38,899 nt of DNA, from NCBI GenBank assembly GCA_030041545.1, contig JASHNQ010000058.1, positions 1 to 38,899 of the forward strand. The letters run 5' to 3'. A program made the position numbers and the translations under genes. The number at the start of each line of letters is the position of its first letter. Within the stretch, counting starts at the first letter, position 1. The DNA is from a candidate division FCPU426 bacterium. GTDB taxonomy: Bacteria > Oederibacteriota > Muellerivitia > Muellerivitales > Muellerivitaceae. Below, in pieces: positions 1-7,347 of this stretch. The notes under the pieces are model-generated. The model was not told the DNA's origin, made no database searches, and saw only the letters and a program-made list of their open reading frames with translations.

Positions 1-173
1 TGAAGGATGGCGATGCGCTCTGAAATGGGTTTGGAGGCCCAACCGGGTTGGGCTTTCCGGGCCGCTTGGGCCTCCTTGGCGATATCGGCCGGGCTGTCCT
101 CCGGCATTTCTTTGAGGAGTTCCCCATTGGCGGGGTTGATGATTCTAAGAGTCACTTTTTGCCTTTTTGTCAT
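1..173 (-). CDS. aldehyde dehydrogenase, N-terminal part (runs off the left edge)
   Basis: Reading the minus strand from the ATG at 171-173 gives 57 codons without a stop. They contain the typical aldehyde dehydrogenase opening: an INPANGELL stretch at about residues 12-20, then an acidic segment and an AR-KAQPGW-S-I-ERI pattern around residues 35-55. NAD(P)-dependent aldehyde dehydrogenases oxidise an aldehyde to the acid; the catalytic Cys and Glu lie outside the window. It is the last visible gene of a minus-strand series after a gamma-glutamyl hydrolase, an alcohol dehydrogenase and a glutamine-synthetase-like ligase, which suggests oxidation of a gamma-glutamylated aldehyde (PuuC-like role, inferred). 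The ATG lies inside a dispersed repeat and has no clear ribosome binding site, so the start is uncertain; an in-frame TTG lies 18 bases upstream. Confidence 0.75.
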   Translation of the reverse strand, partial: MTKRQKVTLRIINPANGELLKEMPEDSPADIAKEAQAARKAQPGWASKPISERIAIL

Positions 174-222
174 CGCGAGGAGCCGCCCCAATCGGGGCGA
201 TTGGCGACGTGGCGATCCCAGT
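169..222. repeat. dispersed repeat of the GTCATYGCGAGGAGC type, copy 1
   Basis: GTCATCGCGAGGAGC is followed by a perfect hairpin (CGCCCC at 184-189, GGGGCG at 194-199) and then GACGTGGCGATCCC. I recall the general pattern (GTCATTGCGAGGAGC ... GACG.GGCAATC) as a dispersed intergenic repeat in many environmental bacterial genomes. It covers the start codon of the aldehyde dehydrogenase gene. The rest of the 174-392 spacer shows no gene. Confidence 0.55.
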
Positions 223-370
223 TAGTCTTTCGGTAGAAAGTATTTTCAACCGGGGTTGCTTCGTCATTATCGTCCGCCTAGCTCCATTATCCTTTTGAAA
301 GAGTTAATGGAAAATGGGATAAACTCCCACATTCCTTGATTAAATTTACGGAAATGTGAGGATCGGCGGA

Positions 371-388
371 CATTCCTCGCAATGACAG
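371..388. repeat. inverted partial copy of the same repeat
   Basis: CATTCCTCGCAATGACAG is the reverse complement of CTGTCATTGCGAGGAATG, so the core GTCATTGCGAGGA faces the copy at 169-222. The two copies bracket the spacer between the hydrolase and the aldehyde dehydrogenase. Confidence 0.5.
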
Positions 389-392
389 CAGT

Positions 393-1124
393 TTAAGTTT
401 TATTTTTTTCAGAAGCCTTTAAAAATTCCCTCAGAAAAACCCGGCCATCATAGAGCGAAGAATCTCTGGGGTCCTGGAATTCAGGGTGCCATTGGACGGC
501 TAAACAATAGGGGCCCTCCTCAGCGCGGATGGCTTCTACCAGGTTATCCGGCTGGGACCAAGCCACGGCTGTAAGGCTTTTTCCGAGGTTCTTAATGGCC
601 TGATGGTGGACGCTGTTGACCCGGGTCATAGTGCCCCTTAAAAGTTTCAACTCATGGAAATTCTGGTCATAAATGTCCCAGTTACGGTGCTCCACCACGG
701 TTGGAACCTGGGTTTTGATGTCCTGGTAAAGCGTGCCGCCGAAAGCCACGTTCATCAACTGGGCTCCCCGGCAGATGCCCAAGACCGGTTTGCCCTGCTT
801 TCGGAATTCATTCAAAAGGGCGATTTCATATTGGTCGCGGGCGTAGTCGCCTTCCCACTCCGGCTTGAGTGGTTCTTCCCCGTAGCTTTTGGGCGAAACA
901 TCTGAACCACCCTGCAGGACCAAACCGTCCATTTCGGAAGCCAGGTCGGCCAGGGTCACAGGCGAATCCGGCGCGGGTGAAGGGATCATGTAAACCAAGG
1001 CCCCTTCCCCCATCACCCAGCGCGCCAACGACTGTTCCAGGTAAAGAAGGGTCTTGCCCTTGAAGAGGGGTCTCTTGGGGTCGGCTTGGAAAAAGCAGGC
1101 CGACAGGCCGATTTTTAATTTCAT
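393..1124 (-). CDS. gamma-glutamyl-gamma-aminobutyrate hydrolase-like class I glutamine amidotransferase (PuuD family)
   Basis: A 243-residue protein of the peptidase C26 / class I glutamine amidotransferase fold. Visible signatures are the LQGGSDVSP loop (70-78), the nucleophile elbow GICRGAQ with Cys118, and the catalytic QWHPEF with His213 and Glu215. PuuD-family members cleave gamma-glutamyl amide bonds, for example gamma-Glu-GABA to glutamate and GABA, in the cytoplasm. The start codon overlaps the stop of the upstream alcohol dehydrogenase as ATGA, so the two are translationally coupled. Length matches the family (about 240-260). In this set it would release the end product and regenerate glutamate. 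The exact substrate cannot be read from sequence. Confidence 0.85.
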   Translation of the reverse strand: MKLKIGLSACFFQADPKRPLFKGKTLLYLEQSLARWVMGEGALVYMIPSPAPDSPVTLADLASEMDGLVLQGGSDVSPKSYGEEPLKPEWEGDYARDQYEIALLNEFRKQGKPVLGICRGAQLMNVAFGGTLYQDIKTQVPTVVEHRNWDIYDQNFHELKLLRGTMTRVNSVHHQAIKNLGKSLTAVAWSQPDNLVEAIRAEEGPYCLAVQWHPEFQDPRDSSLYDGRVFLREFLKASEKNKT

Positions 1125-2266
1125 ACCAGGGCCTTGGTAAAGATGGCTTCAAAATCGGCCCGGGTGCAGGGGCGGGGATTGTTCAGGTGGCAGGAATCCT
1201 GGAAGGCCAATTCCGAAAGCCGTTGGACGTCCCCGGCTTGAATTCCGCTTTGGGAAAGCCCCGCCGGGATACCGATCCGTTTCTTCAAGTCCTTAAGCCA
1301 GCCCAAAAAAGCCTCCGGGGTTTCCTCTTCCAGGCCCGCGGCCTGCGCCAGGGCGCGGAACCTTTCGGGCACGGCGCTGGCGTTGAAAGGCAGGGCATGG
1401 TCGATCATGATGCCGTTGGTCAGGCCATGGTGCATATCCTTGAGGGTGGACAGGGCATGGGCGCAGGAATGGACCAGTCCCAGGCCCTTCTGGAAGGCGA
1501 TGGCCCCCATCATGGAGGCCATCATCATGGAACCCCGGGCTTCGATGTCACCGGGTTTTTCCACGCAGGCCGGAAGGTTCTTGACGGCCAGTTTGAGGCC
1601 CTCGAGGGCCACCCCGTCGCAAATGGGGTGGTAATCCTTGGCCAGGTAGGATTCCACGCAATGGGTCAGGGCGTCCATGCCCGTGGCCGCGGTTACGGAC
1701 GCGGGAAGGCCCAGGGTCAGTTCCGGATCGGCGAAAACCGCCCTGGCCAGGAGCTTGGGGTCGAAGATGATTTTTTTCAAATGGGTGGCGTCGTCCGAGA
1801 TGACCGAACTGCGGCCCACCTCGCTGCCCGTGCCTGAGGTGGTGGGCAGGGCCACCCAATAGGGGATTTCGTACTTGAATGGCAGGGCCCCGGGCTTCCC
1901 GTCCTCGTAATCAAACAGGTCGCCGGGATGGTTCACCATCAGGGCGATGGCCTTGCAAACGTCCAGGGCCGCGCCGCCCCCCAGCCCCACCAGGCCATCG
2001 GCCTGGTGCGCCCCGTAGGCCTTCAAACCTTCCAAAACCTGGGATTTCACCGGGTTTCCCCAAATGCCCGAAAAAGTGCCGGGTTCCAGCCCCCCGGCTT
2101 TCAGGGAGTTCAGTGCTTCCGCAAAAACCGGCAGGGCCGCCAGGCCCTTGTCGCTGACCAACAAGGGGCGCTTGAAACCTTGATCCTTGAGGAATCCAGC
2201 GACCTTGGCCCGGACGCCAGGGCCGAAGTGGATGAGGGTGGGGAAGCTGAAACGAGCGGTAACCAT
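1121..2266 (-). CDS. iron-containing alcohol dehydrogenase
   Basis: A 381-residue group III (Fe-ADH) dehydrogenase. The dinucleotide-binding GLGGGAALD is at about 94-102, followed by PTTSGTGSE (141-149). The metal site is provided by Asp198 and His202 (GMDALTH), His270 (HSCAHALS) and His280 (MHHGLTNG). The ATG at 2264-2266 was chosen because GAGGAG lies seven bases upstream; a longer in-frame reading from 2356 runs through repeat DNA. The gene sits between a glutamine-synthetase-like ligase and a PuuD-like hydrolase, and its stop overlaps the hydrolase start. Context suggests it oxidises a hydroxyl group on a gamma-glutamylated substrate to an aldehyde. It could equally act in reverse as an aldehyde reductase. 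Confidence 0.88.
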   Translation of the reverse strand: MVTARFSFPTLIHFGPGVRAKVAGFLKDQGFKRPLLVSDKGLAALPVFAEALNSLKAGGLEPGTFSGIWGNPVKSQVLEGLKAYGAHQADGLVGLGGGAALDVCKAIALMVNHPGDLFDYEDGKPGALPFKYEIPYWVALPTTSGTGSEVGRSSVISDDATHLKKIIFDPKLLARAVFADPELTLGLPASVTAATGMDALTHCVESYLAKDYHPICDGVALEGLKLAVKNLPACVEKPGDIEARGSMMMASMMGAIAFQKGLGLVHSCAHALSTLKDMHHGLTNGIMIDHALPFNASAVPERFRALAQAAGLEEETPEAFLGWLKDLKKRIGIPAGLSQSGIQAGDVQRLSELAFQDSCHLNNPRPCTRADFEAIFTKALV

Positions 2267-2281
2267 AAAACTCCTCAAAAG

Positions 2282-2446
2282 CGAATTATGAATTTTAAAT
2301 TCTAAATTTTGAATTAAGGTTGGTTTTCGATTGGCTTCACCAATTGAAAACTTCAATCTTTTTCATTTATAGAATAAATCTTGGGACTTTCGACAAAGGC
2401 GAAAGTGACCACAATTCATAATTCAAAATTACTAATTCATAATTAG
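2282..2446. repeat. AT-rich palindromic intergenic element, copy 1
   Basis: The left arm is GAATTATGAATTTTAAATT-like. A short hairpin follows (ACTTTCG-AC-AAA-GGCGAAAGT at 2396-2407), then TGACCACAATT, then AATTCATAATT-type repeats that mirror the left arm. The element occupies nearly all of the spacer between the ligase and alcohol dehydrogenase genes. Other copies are at 5462-5545 and 11885-12076, with related ones at 10259, 19872 and 21988. Confidence 0.6.
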
Positions 2447-2451
2447 CTTTT

Positions 2452-3846
2452 CTATATTATTTCAAAGTATCTCTTTAGTTCCCAGTCCGTGACCGTGTCC
2501 TGGAACTGGCGCCATTCCCATTGCCGGGTGCGCACGAAATGGTCCACGAAGGCCTCGCCAAAGAGCTCCCGGGCGATCTTGGACTCGGTCATCTTTTGCG
2601 TGGCCTCGGCGAGGTTTCGGGGCAGCCGGGCAACTGGCGATTGATAACCGCTGCCCTCTACCGGCGCCTCCTTCAAAGCCAGGTTTTTTTGGATGCCGTA
2701 GAGCCCGCTGGCGAAGCAGGCGGCCAGCACCAGGTAGGCGTTGGTGTCCGAGCCACCCACACGCGTTTCCAAACGGGTGGACTTGGGGCCACCGGGGATG
2801 ACCCGGAAAGCCACGGTGCGGTTGTCCACGCCCCAAAGGGGCTTGGTGGGCGCCCAATAGCCGTCCACCAGGCGCTTGTAGCTATTCACATTGGGCGCGA
2901 AAAAGGGCAGGATTTCGGGCAGGCACTTGAGCTGGCCCGCCAGGAAGCTCTTGAAAAGCGCGCTCATGTGATGGGGTGCCTTCTCATCGTGAAAGAGGTT
3001 CTTATCCCCCTTAGTATTCCAAAGGCTCTGGTGCGCGTGGCCGCCGCAACCCGGCAGGGCCGTGTTCCACTTGGCGATAAAGGTGGGCAGGATGCCAAAG
3101 CGGTAGCCGATCTCCTTGGCCGCGGTCTTAAAAAGTACCCCCCGGTCCCCCGCCTCCAAGGCGTCCGAGTACAGGATGGCGGCTTCGAACACCCCCGGCC
3201 CGGTTTCCGTATGCAGTCCTTCCAAGGGCACGCCAAAGGCCGGAAGTTCCTCCATCAGGGCCTTGAAAAAGGGCTGGTTGAGGCTGGATCGCAGGATGGA
3301 ATAGCCGAACATGCCCGGGCTTAAGGGCTGCAAGTGGCTGTAGTTCTTGTCGAAAACCGATTGGGGCGTCTCCTTAAAGTTAAACCACTCGTATTCCATA
3401 CCCGCGCTGGGCTCGCATCCGGCCTTGTGGCATTGGGCAATGACCTTTTTCAGCAACTGGCGGGGGCATACTTCCAGGGCATCTCCCGAACCGCTCTCAA
3501 AATCCCCCAAGAAAAAGGGCACGTTGTCGTCCCAAGGCACCTGCCGGTAGGTCGAAAGGTCGATCCTAGCCTGGGCGTCGGGGTAACCCGTATGCCAGCC
3601 GGTGTATTGGGAGTTGTCATAGCAGGCGTCCGAGGAATCCCAGCCAAAGACCACATTGCAAAAGCCAAAGCCCTTTTCAGCCGCTGCGAGGAACTTGTTC
3701 TTGTGGAGGTACTTGCCCCGAAGGATGCCGTCCAGGTCGGTGATGGCGACTTTCACCCTTTTGACGGCTGGGTCTTTGAGGCGGGCCAGCAAAGCAGGGT
3801 GGTTCTTGGCGCGGGAGGTTTTCACATGGGCCTCCAAAAATTTCAT
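2452..3846 (-). CDS. glutamine synthetase-like gamma-glutamyl-amine ligase (PuuA/GlnA family)
   Basis: A 464-residue glutamine synthetase fold. The N-terminal beta-grasp domain (about 30-130) precedes the catalytic domain. Metal and substrate residues are visible: Glu151 and Glu153 in GMEYEWF, Glu214 and Glu221 in LHTETGPGVFE, His270 in GGHAHQS, Arg343 in DNRTVAFR, and Glu360/Arg362 in STRLETR. Such enzymes use ATP to join the gamma-carboxyl of glutamate to ammonia or an amine. The company of a gamma-glutamyl hydrolase and two dehydrogenases argues for a catabolic gamma-glutamyl-amine ligase rather than the nitrogen-assimilating GS. I see no adenylylation-loop Tyr motif that I can identify with confidence. 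The ribosome binding site is weak (GAAAAGAG). Confidence 0.82.
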   Translation of the reverse strand: MKFLEAHVKTSRAKNHPALLARLKDPAVKRVKVAITDLDGILRGKYLHKNKFLAAAEKGFGFCNVVFGWDSSDACYDNSQYTGWHTGYPDAQARIDLSTYRQVPWDDNVPFFLGDFESGSGDALEVCPRQLLKKVIAQCHKAGCEPSAGMEYEWFNFKETPQSVFDKNYSHLQPLSPGMFGYSILRSSLNQPFFKALMEELPAFGVPLEGLHTETGPGVFEAAILYSDALEAGDRGVLFKTAAKEIGYRFGILPTFIAKWNTALPGCGGHAHQSLWNTKGDKNLFHDEKAPHHMSALFKSFLAGQLKCLPEILPFFAPNVNSYKRLVDGYWAPTKPLWGVDNRTVAFRVIPGGPKSTRLETRVGGSDTNAYLVLAACFASGLYGIQKNLALKEAPVEGSGYQSPVARLPRNLAEATQKMTESKIARELFGEAFVDHFVRTRQWEWRQFQDTVTDWELKRYFEII

Positions 3847-3924
3847 GCTCTTTTCGTCAAGTTCACAGGCATTTTACGGGCGTGTTTCAGGTCCCGATGT
3901 TTAATTGCCGTTAAATATTGGCCT

Positions 3925-4893
3925 CTAATCCAATCCTTCGTCCGAGTCCATGGACTCGCTGTCCACTTTCGGGTCGAACTTAATCTCCGTTGCGATCTGG
4001 TACACCACTTCCCTCGGCAGGTCGCGCATCTTGGAGACCACTTTGACCGCCTCGGTCTTGGAAAAGTTTTGTTCTTTCATGAGCTGTACCAGTTGGTCCG
4101 CGATGGAGACCCCCACCCATTTTTCCTGGTTGGAATGGTCCACGTGCTCGGCGCCTTCCACCACCACCACGAACTCTCCCTTGGGTTCCACCGCCTTGAA
4201 ATGCTTCCAAAGCTCCTGCAGGGTCCCCCTCACGAATTCCTCGTGGAGCTTGGTCATCTCCCTCCCCACCATTCCCTTTCGGTTGCCGAAGACGTTCATC
4301 ATATCCTTCAAGCTGTTGCGAAGGCGGTGGGGGGATTCGAAGAAAACCAAGGTATGTTCCTGGGATTTCATCTGGTGCAGGGTCTTTTGCCGGTCCCCCG
4401 CCTTAGTCGGCAGGAAACCCGCGAAGGTGAAGGGCGTGGCCGGAAAACCCGCCGCTGGCAGGGCCACCAAAAGGGCCGAGGCACCCGGGACCGGAATCAC
4501 TGAAAAGCCTTTTTCCACGGCGGCCCTCACCACCTGGAATCCGGGGTCCGAAATACCCGGCATGCCGGCGTCCGTCACCAAGGCCACCGTGCCGCCTTGG
4601 GCCAAGGCGCCCAGGATTTCATCGGTTCTTTTGACCTCGTTGTGCTCAAAACAGGAAATGAGCTTTCCGGCCTGGATGCCGAAATGGGTCAGAAGCTTGA
4701 GGGTATTGCGCGTATCCTCAGCGGCGATCAAGCTGGCCTCCTTCAGGACCTTCAAGGCCCGGAAGGTCATGTCGTCCAGGTTGCCGATAGGCGTGGCCAC
4801 CAGGTAGAGGGCGGAAGGTTGGATGGCGTTTTTTTCAGCGCTTTTTTCGGGCACGTTTTTTCCGGCCTTTGGGGGAAACCGCGGGAGTCGCAA
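3925..4893 (-). CDS. rsmI: 16S rRNA (cytidine-1402-2'-O)-methyltransferase RsmI
   Basis: A 322-residue tetrapyrrole-methylase-fold enzyme. Signatures: YLVATPIGNLDDMTFRAL and AAEDTRNT near the N-terminus, ALVTDAGMPGISDPG, and VPGASALLVALPAAG. RsmI 2'-O-methylates C1402 of 16S rRNA with SAM, tuning the P-site. The first 20 residues before ALYLVATP are non-conserved and overlap the end of the PAP2 gene by 59 bases. An in-frame GTG at 4852-4854 would shorten the overlap to 20 bases and give a more usual length, so the start is uncertain. The C-terminus carries an acidic tail (about the last 18 residues) that is unusual for the family. Confidence 0.92.
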   Translation of the reverse strand: MRLPRFPPKAGKNVPEKSAEKNAIQPSALYLVATPIGNLDDMTFRALKVLKEASLIAAEDTRNTLKLLTHFGIQAGKLISCFEHNEVKRTDEILGALAQGGTVALVTDAGMPGISDPGFQVVRAAVEKGFSVIPVPGASALLVALPAAGFPATPFTFAGFLPTKAGDRQKTLHQMKSQEHTLVFFESPHRLRNSLKDMMNVFGNRKGMVGREMTKLHEEFVRGTLQELWKHFKAVEPKGEFVVVVEGAEHVDHSNQEKWVGVSIADQLVQLMKEQNFSKTEAVKVVSKMRDLPREVVYQIATEIKFDPKVDSESMDSDEGLD

Positions 4894-5446
4894 CAGTCTG
4901 CTTTGGGAGATAGTATTTTACTTTCTCCACGCCCCACCAGACACTAAAACCCACCAGCAGCCCGAGGGCATAGCCCCCCAATACGTCCGAGGGGTAATGC
5001 AGGCCCAGGTAGATTCGGGACAGGCCCACTAAAAGGGCGATAAGGACGAAAAGCCATGTCAAGGGGCGGAAAACCATGGACAGCAGGAACATGGAAGATC
5101 CCATATTGGCCGCGTGGCTGGAGGGAAAGGAATAGGCGCCGCTTTTCCCCGCGGGGGTCAGCACTCCGTCCAGCGCGTTACAAGGCCGAACCCGCTCCAC
5201 GATCCCCTTAACAACGTGGCTGGCGGTCTGGTCCGAAATCAGGACCGCTAAAACCAGGCTTAAGACCAACCACCGGCCTTTTTCCCCACCCTTCCATAGC
5301 CAGTAAGCCAATAAAGCGGCGATCAAAATCCAGAAATGTTGGATGTCGGTGATGAAGGAAAAAAAGGAATCCAGGAAGGGGGAGGACCAACTTTCGTTGA
5401 TCCAACGGAAGACCGCCACATCCATGGAATAAAGGAACGATTCCAA
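4835..5446 (-). CDS. PAP2-family membrane phosphatase (undecaprenyl-diphosphatase-like)
   Basis: A 203-residue multispanning membrane protein. The three PAP2 motifs are intact: K80..R87-P88 (KGIVERVRP), SFPSSH at 106-111, and SRIYLGLHYPSD at 143-154 with catalytic His150 and supporting Asp154. Hydrophobic segments at about 38-52, 59-72, 116-141 and 155-170 fit the family. PSSH instead of PSGH in motif 2 is common in BcrC-type enzymes, which recycle undecaprenyl diphosphate at the outer face of the inner membrane. The C-terminal tail is strongly basic (GRKKRARKKR). It probably shares a transcript with rsmI. Lipid specificity is inferred. Confidence 0.85.
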   Translation of the reverse strand: MESFLYSMDVAVFRWINESWSSPFLDSFFSFITDIQHFWILIAALLAYWLWKGGEKGRWLVLSLVLAVLISDQTASHVVKGIVERVRPCNALDGVLTPAGKSGAYSFPSSHAANMGSSMFLLSMVFRPLTWLFVLIALLVGLSRIYLGLHYPSDVLGGYALGLLVGFSVWWGVEKVKYYLPKQTVATPAVSPKGRKKRARKKR

Positions 5447-5461
5447 GGGAACCTACAAAGC

Positions 5462-5545
5462 CGAATTATGAATTGTGAATTGGGATTTTCGCCAAAGGCA
5501 AAAATGACCACAATTCAAAATTAAAAATTCATAATTCATAATTCG
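5462..5545. repeat. AT-rich palindromic intergenic element, copy 2
   Basis: A compact copy of about 84 bases. The left arm is GAATTATGAATTGTGAATT. A hairpin ATTTTCGCC-AAA-GGCAAAAAT is followed by TGACCACAATT and AATTCATAATTC repeats. Relative to copy 1, the second stem pair changes from C-G to T-A, a compensatory change. The element fills the whole dus-PAP2 spacer. Confidence 0.6.
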
Positions 5546-6636
5546 CTTTCGGGAAGTGATTCATATATCTCACCCAGGCTTTTCACCACCCAATCCGCGT
5601 CGTCGGAGGTCAACAGTTTTTGGCGCATATCCCGGGCGCCCTCGAAACCCTTCAAATAATGGGTTAAGTGCTTGCGCATTTCCAAGAGGCCCAGGCGGGG
5701 GCCCTTCACCTCGATGGAACATTTCAATTGTTCAAGGGCCACTCCGATGCGGAATTTGAGCGAGGGAGCCCGCATGGGCTTGCCTGTTTCAAGGTAATGG
5801 TTGATTTCCTCGAAGATCCAGGGCGCGCCCATGCTTCCCCGTCCGATCATGATGCCGTCACAGTTGGTTTCCTTGAAAAGACGGTAGGCATCCTCGGCGG
5901 ACTTCACGTCCCCATTGCCGATAATGGGGATTTTGGCTTTCACCTTCAGGCGGGCGATGACTTCCCAATGAGCCTTGCCTTCGAACATCTGGTTGCGCGT
6001 ACGCGCGTGGATGGCCAAAGCCGAGGCGCCGGCATCCTGGACCGCCTCCAGGACCTCGAACACCGCGTTGTCCATGGCGTCGTAGCCCGCCCGGGTCTTG
6101 ACCGTGATGGGCATTTTTCCCTCCGTGGCCTTGACCATGGCTTCCACGATCCATCCGGCCCTTTGGGGTTCCTTCAGGACGGCCGCTCCGGCGTCGCATT
6201 TCAATATCTTCCCCACGGGGCAGCCGAAATTGATGTCGATGACATCGGGTTTGACCTCCTCGGCCACCTTGGCCGCCGCCTCGCCCATGATGACGGGATC
6301 CCCGCCGAAAAGCTGGATTCCAACGGGCCTTTCGGGCTCGGTGAATTCCATCAAGTCGCTGGTTTTCTCGCTTCCCGCGAGTAGCGCACGGGAACTGACC
6401 ATTTCCGTCACCACCATGGCGGCCCCGTGCCGCCGGGCCAGGCGACGGAAGGCCGTGTCGGTATAACCGGCCATGGGCGCCAGGAAGACGCGGCCGTTCA
6501 GGGTGACGTTGCCGAGCTTGAATTCGCGCGCGGCCTTCCCCAGGGCGGTTAAAGGCGCCTCGGAAAGTTCCCCGGCAGGCTGGGGCTGGGTAACCGAATC
6601 CGTTTCGTTTGGGTTTTGATGGGGTAGCACGCTCAT
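5536..6636 (-). CDS. dus: tRNA-dihydrouridine synthase (DusB-like)
   Basis: A 366-residue FMN-dependent TIM-barrel enzyme that reduces uridines in the tRNA D-loop. Signatures: FLAPMAGYTDTAFR (51-64), QLFGGDP, DINFGCPVGK with catalytic Cys139, VKTRAGYD, HARTRNQMFEG, IIGNGDV and DGIMIGRGSMGAPW. The ATG at 6634-6636 touches the TGA of the upstream mgtC-like gene (TGATG), supporting this start and coupling. The first 40 residues are a low-conservation extension rich in Pro, Gln and Glu. Which D-loop positions it modifies cannot be told from the sequence. Confidence 0.93.
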   Translation of the reverse strand: MSVLPHQNPNETDSVTQPQPAGELSEAPLTALGKAAREFKLGNVTLNGRVFLAPMAGYTDTAFRRLARRHGAAMVVTEMVSSRALLAGSEKTSDLMEFTEPERPVGIQLFGGDPVIMGEAAAKVAEEVKPDVIDINFGCPVGKILKCDAGAAVLKEPQRAGWIVEAMVKATEGKMPITVKTRAGYDAMDNAVFEVLEAVQDAGASALAIHARTRNQMFEGKAHWEVIARLKVKAKIPIIGNGDVKSAEDAYRLFKETNCDGIMIGRGSMGAPWIFEEINHYLETGKPMRAPSLKFRIGVALEQLKCSIEVKGPRLGLLEMRKHLTHYLKGFEGARDMRQKLLTSDDADWVVKSLGEIYESLPESEL

Positions 6637-7313
6637 CAGTTAAATATCGCCTCCTGGATGCCGGGCAAGCGGTCGATCCGCCGGTTCAAAGCTTTAGCCG
6701 CCGCCACGGGAATGGGCTTGAAATGGATCACCACGAACCTTTCCCCCTCCCTTCCGGTCTGGACTTCCGTTCGGATGATTTTAACGTTGTTGTCTCTCAG
6801 GATTTCCCGGACCGTCTCGGTCAGGGTGCCGCTCACCCTGGAGCGGAGGGTCAGGTTATGGTAAACACGGCTCACAATGTAGTCATCCAGCAGGTTCAAG
6901 AAATAGAGGGTTAACAGCACCAGGCCCGTTGTCAGAAGGGCCCCGGAATAAAAGCCGCATCCCGCGGCCAAGCCGATGACCGCGCAGGTCCAAAGGGTCG
7001 CGGCGGTCGTCAGGCCGGAAACCACCCCTTCCCGGAGGTGCAGGATGGTTCCCGCGCCCAAAAAGCCGATGCCGGTCAGGACATTCTGGGCGATCCTGGG
7101 GTCCATTTGATAGATCCCGTTCACGACCGGCCCTGTCAGGATGGAAATGAGCATGGCCAGGGCCGAACCCAGCCCTACCAGGACATGGGTGCGAAGTCCC
7201 GCGGGTTTCCTCAGGCGTTCCCGGTCCCAGCCGATCAACCCGGTTAAAAGCAGGGTTATGGCCAGCCTCATGGCGATCATGCCCAAATAAGGGGAAAAGG
7301 GTATGTCTTGCAT
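6636..7313 (-). CDS. MgtC/SapB-family inner-membrane protein
   Basis: A 225-residue protein with the MgtC core: GWDRERLRKPAGLRTH around 24-39, then VLVGLGSALAML, and the conserved NVLTGIGFLGAGTI followed by GLTTAATLWTCAVIGLAAG. Four to five hydrophobic helices lie between residues 8 and 145. A soluble C-terminal domain (about 150-225) resembles the ACT-like tail of MgtC proteins. MgtC proteins modulate magnesium homeostasis and, in some bacteria, F1Fo ATP synthase; the role here is unknown. The gene is followed directly by dus. Confidence 0.85.
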   Translation of the reverse strand: MQDIPFSPYLGMIAMRLAITLLLTGLIGWDRERLRKPAGLRTHVLVGLGSALAMLISILTGPVVNGIYQMDPRIAQNVLTGIGFLGAGTILHLREGVVSGLTTAATLWTCAVIGLAAGCGFYSGALLTTGLVLLTLYFLNLLDDYIVSRVYHNLTLRSRVSGTLTETVREILRDNNVKIIRTEVQTGREGERFVVIHFKPIPVAAAKALNRRIDRLPGIQEAIFN

Positions 7314-7347
7314 GCGCCTTATTCTACACGCTTCTTAAAAACCAGGT

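Noticed and set aside
3334-4503. 389-residue plus-strand reading across the ligase and rsmI genes
   Set aside because: It is antisense to two well-supported genes and has no motif of its own.
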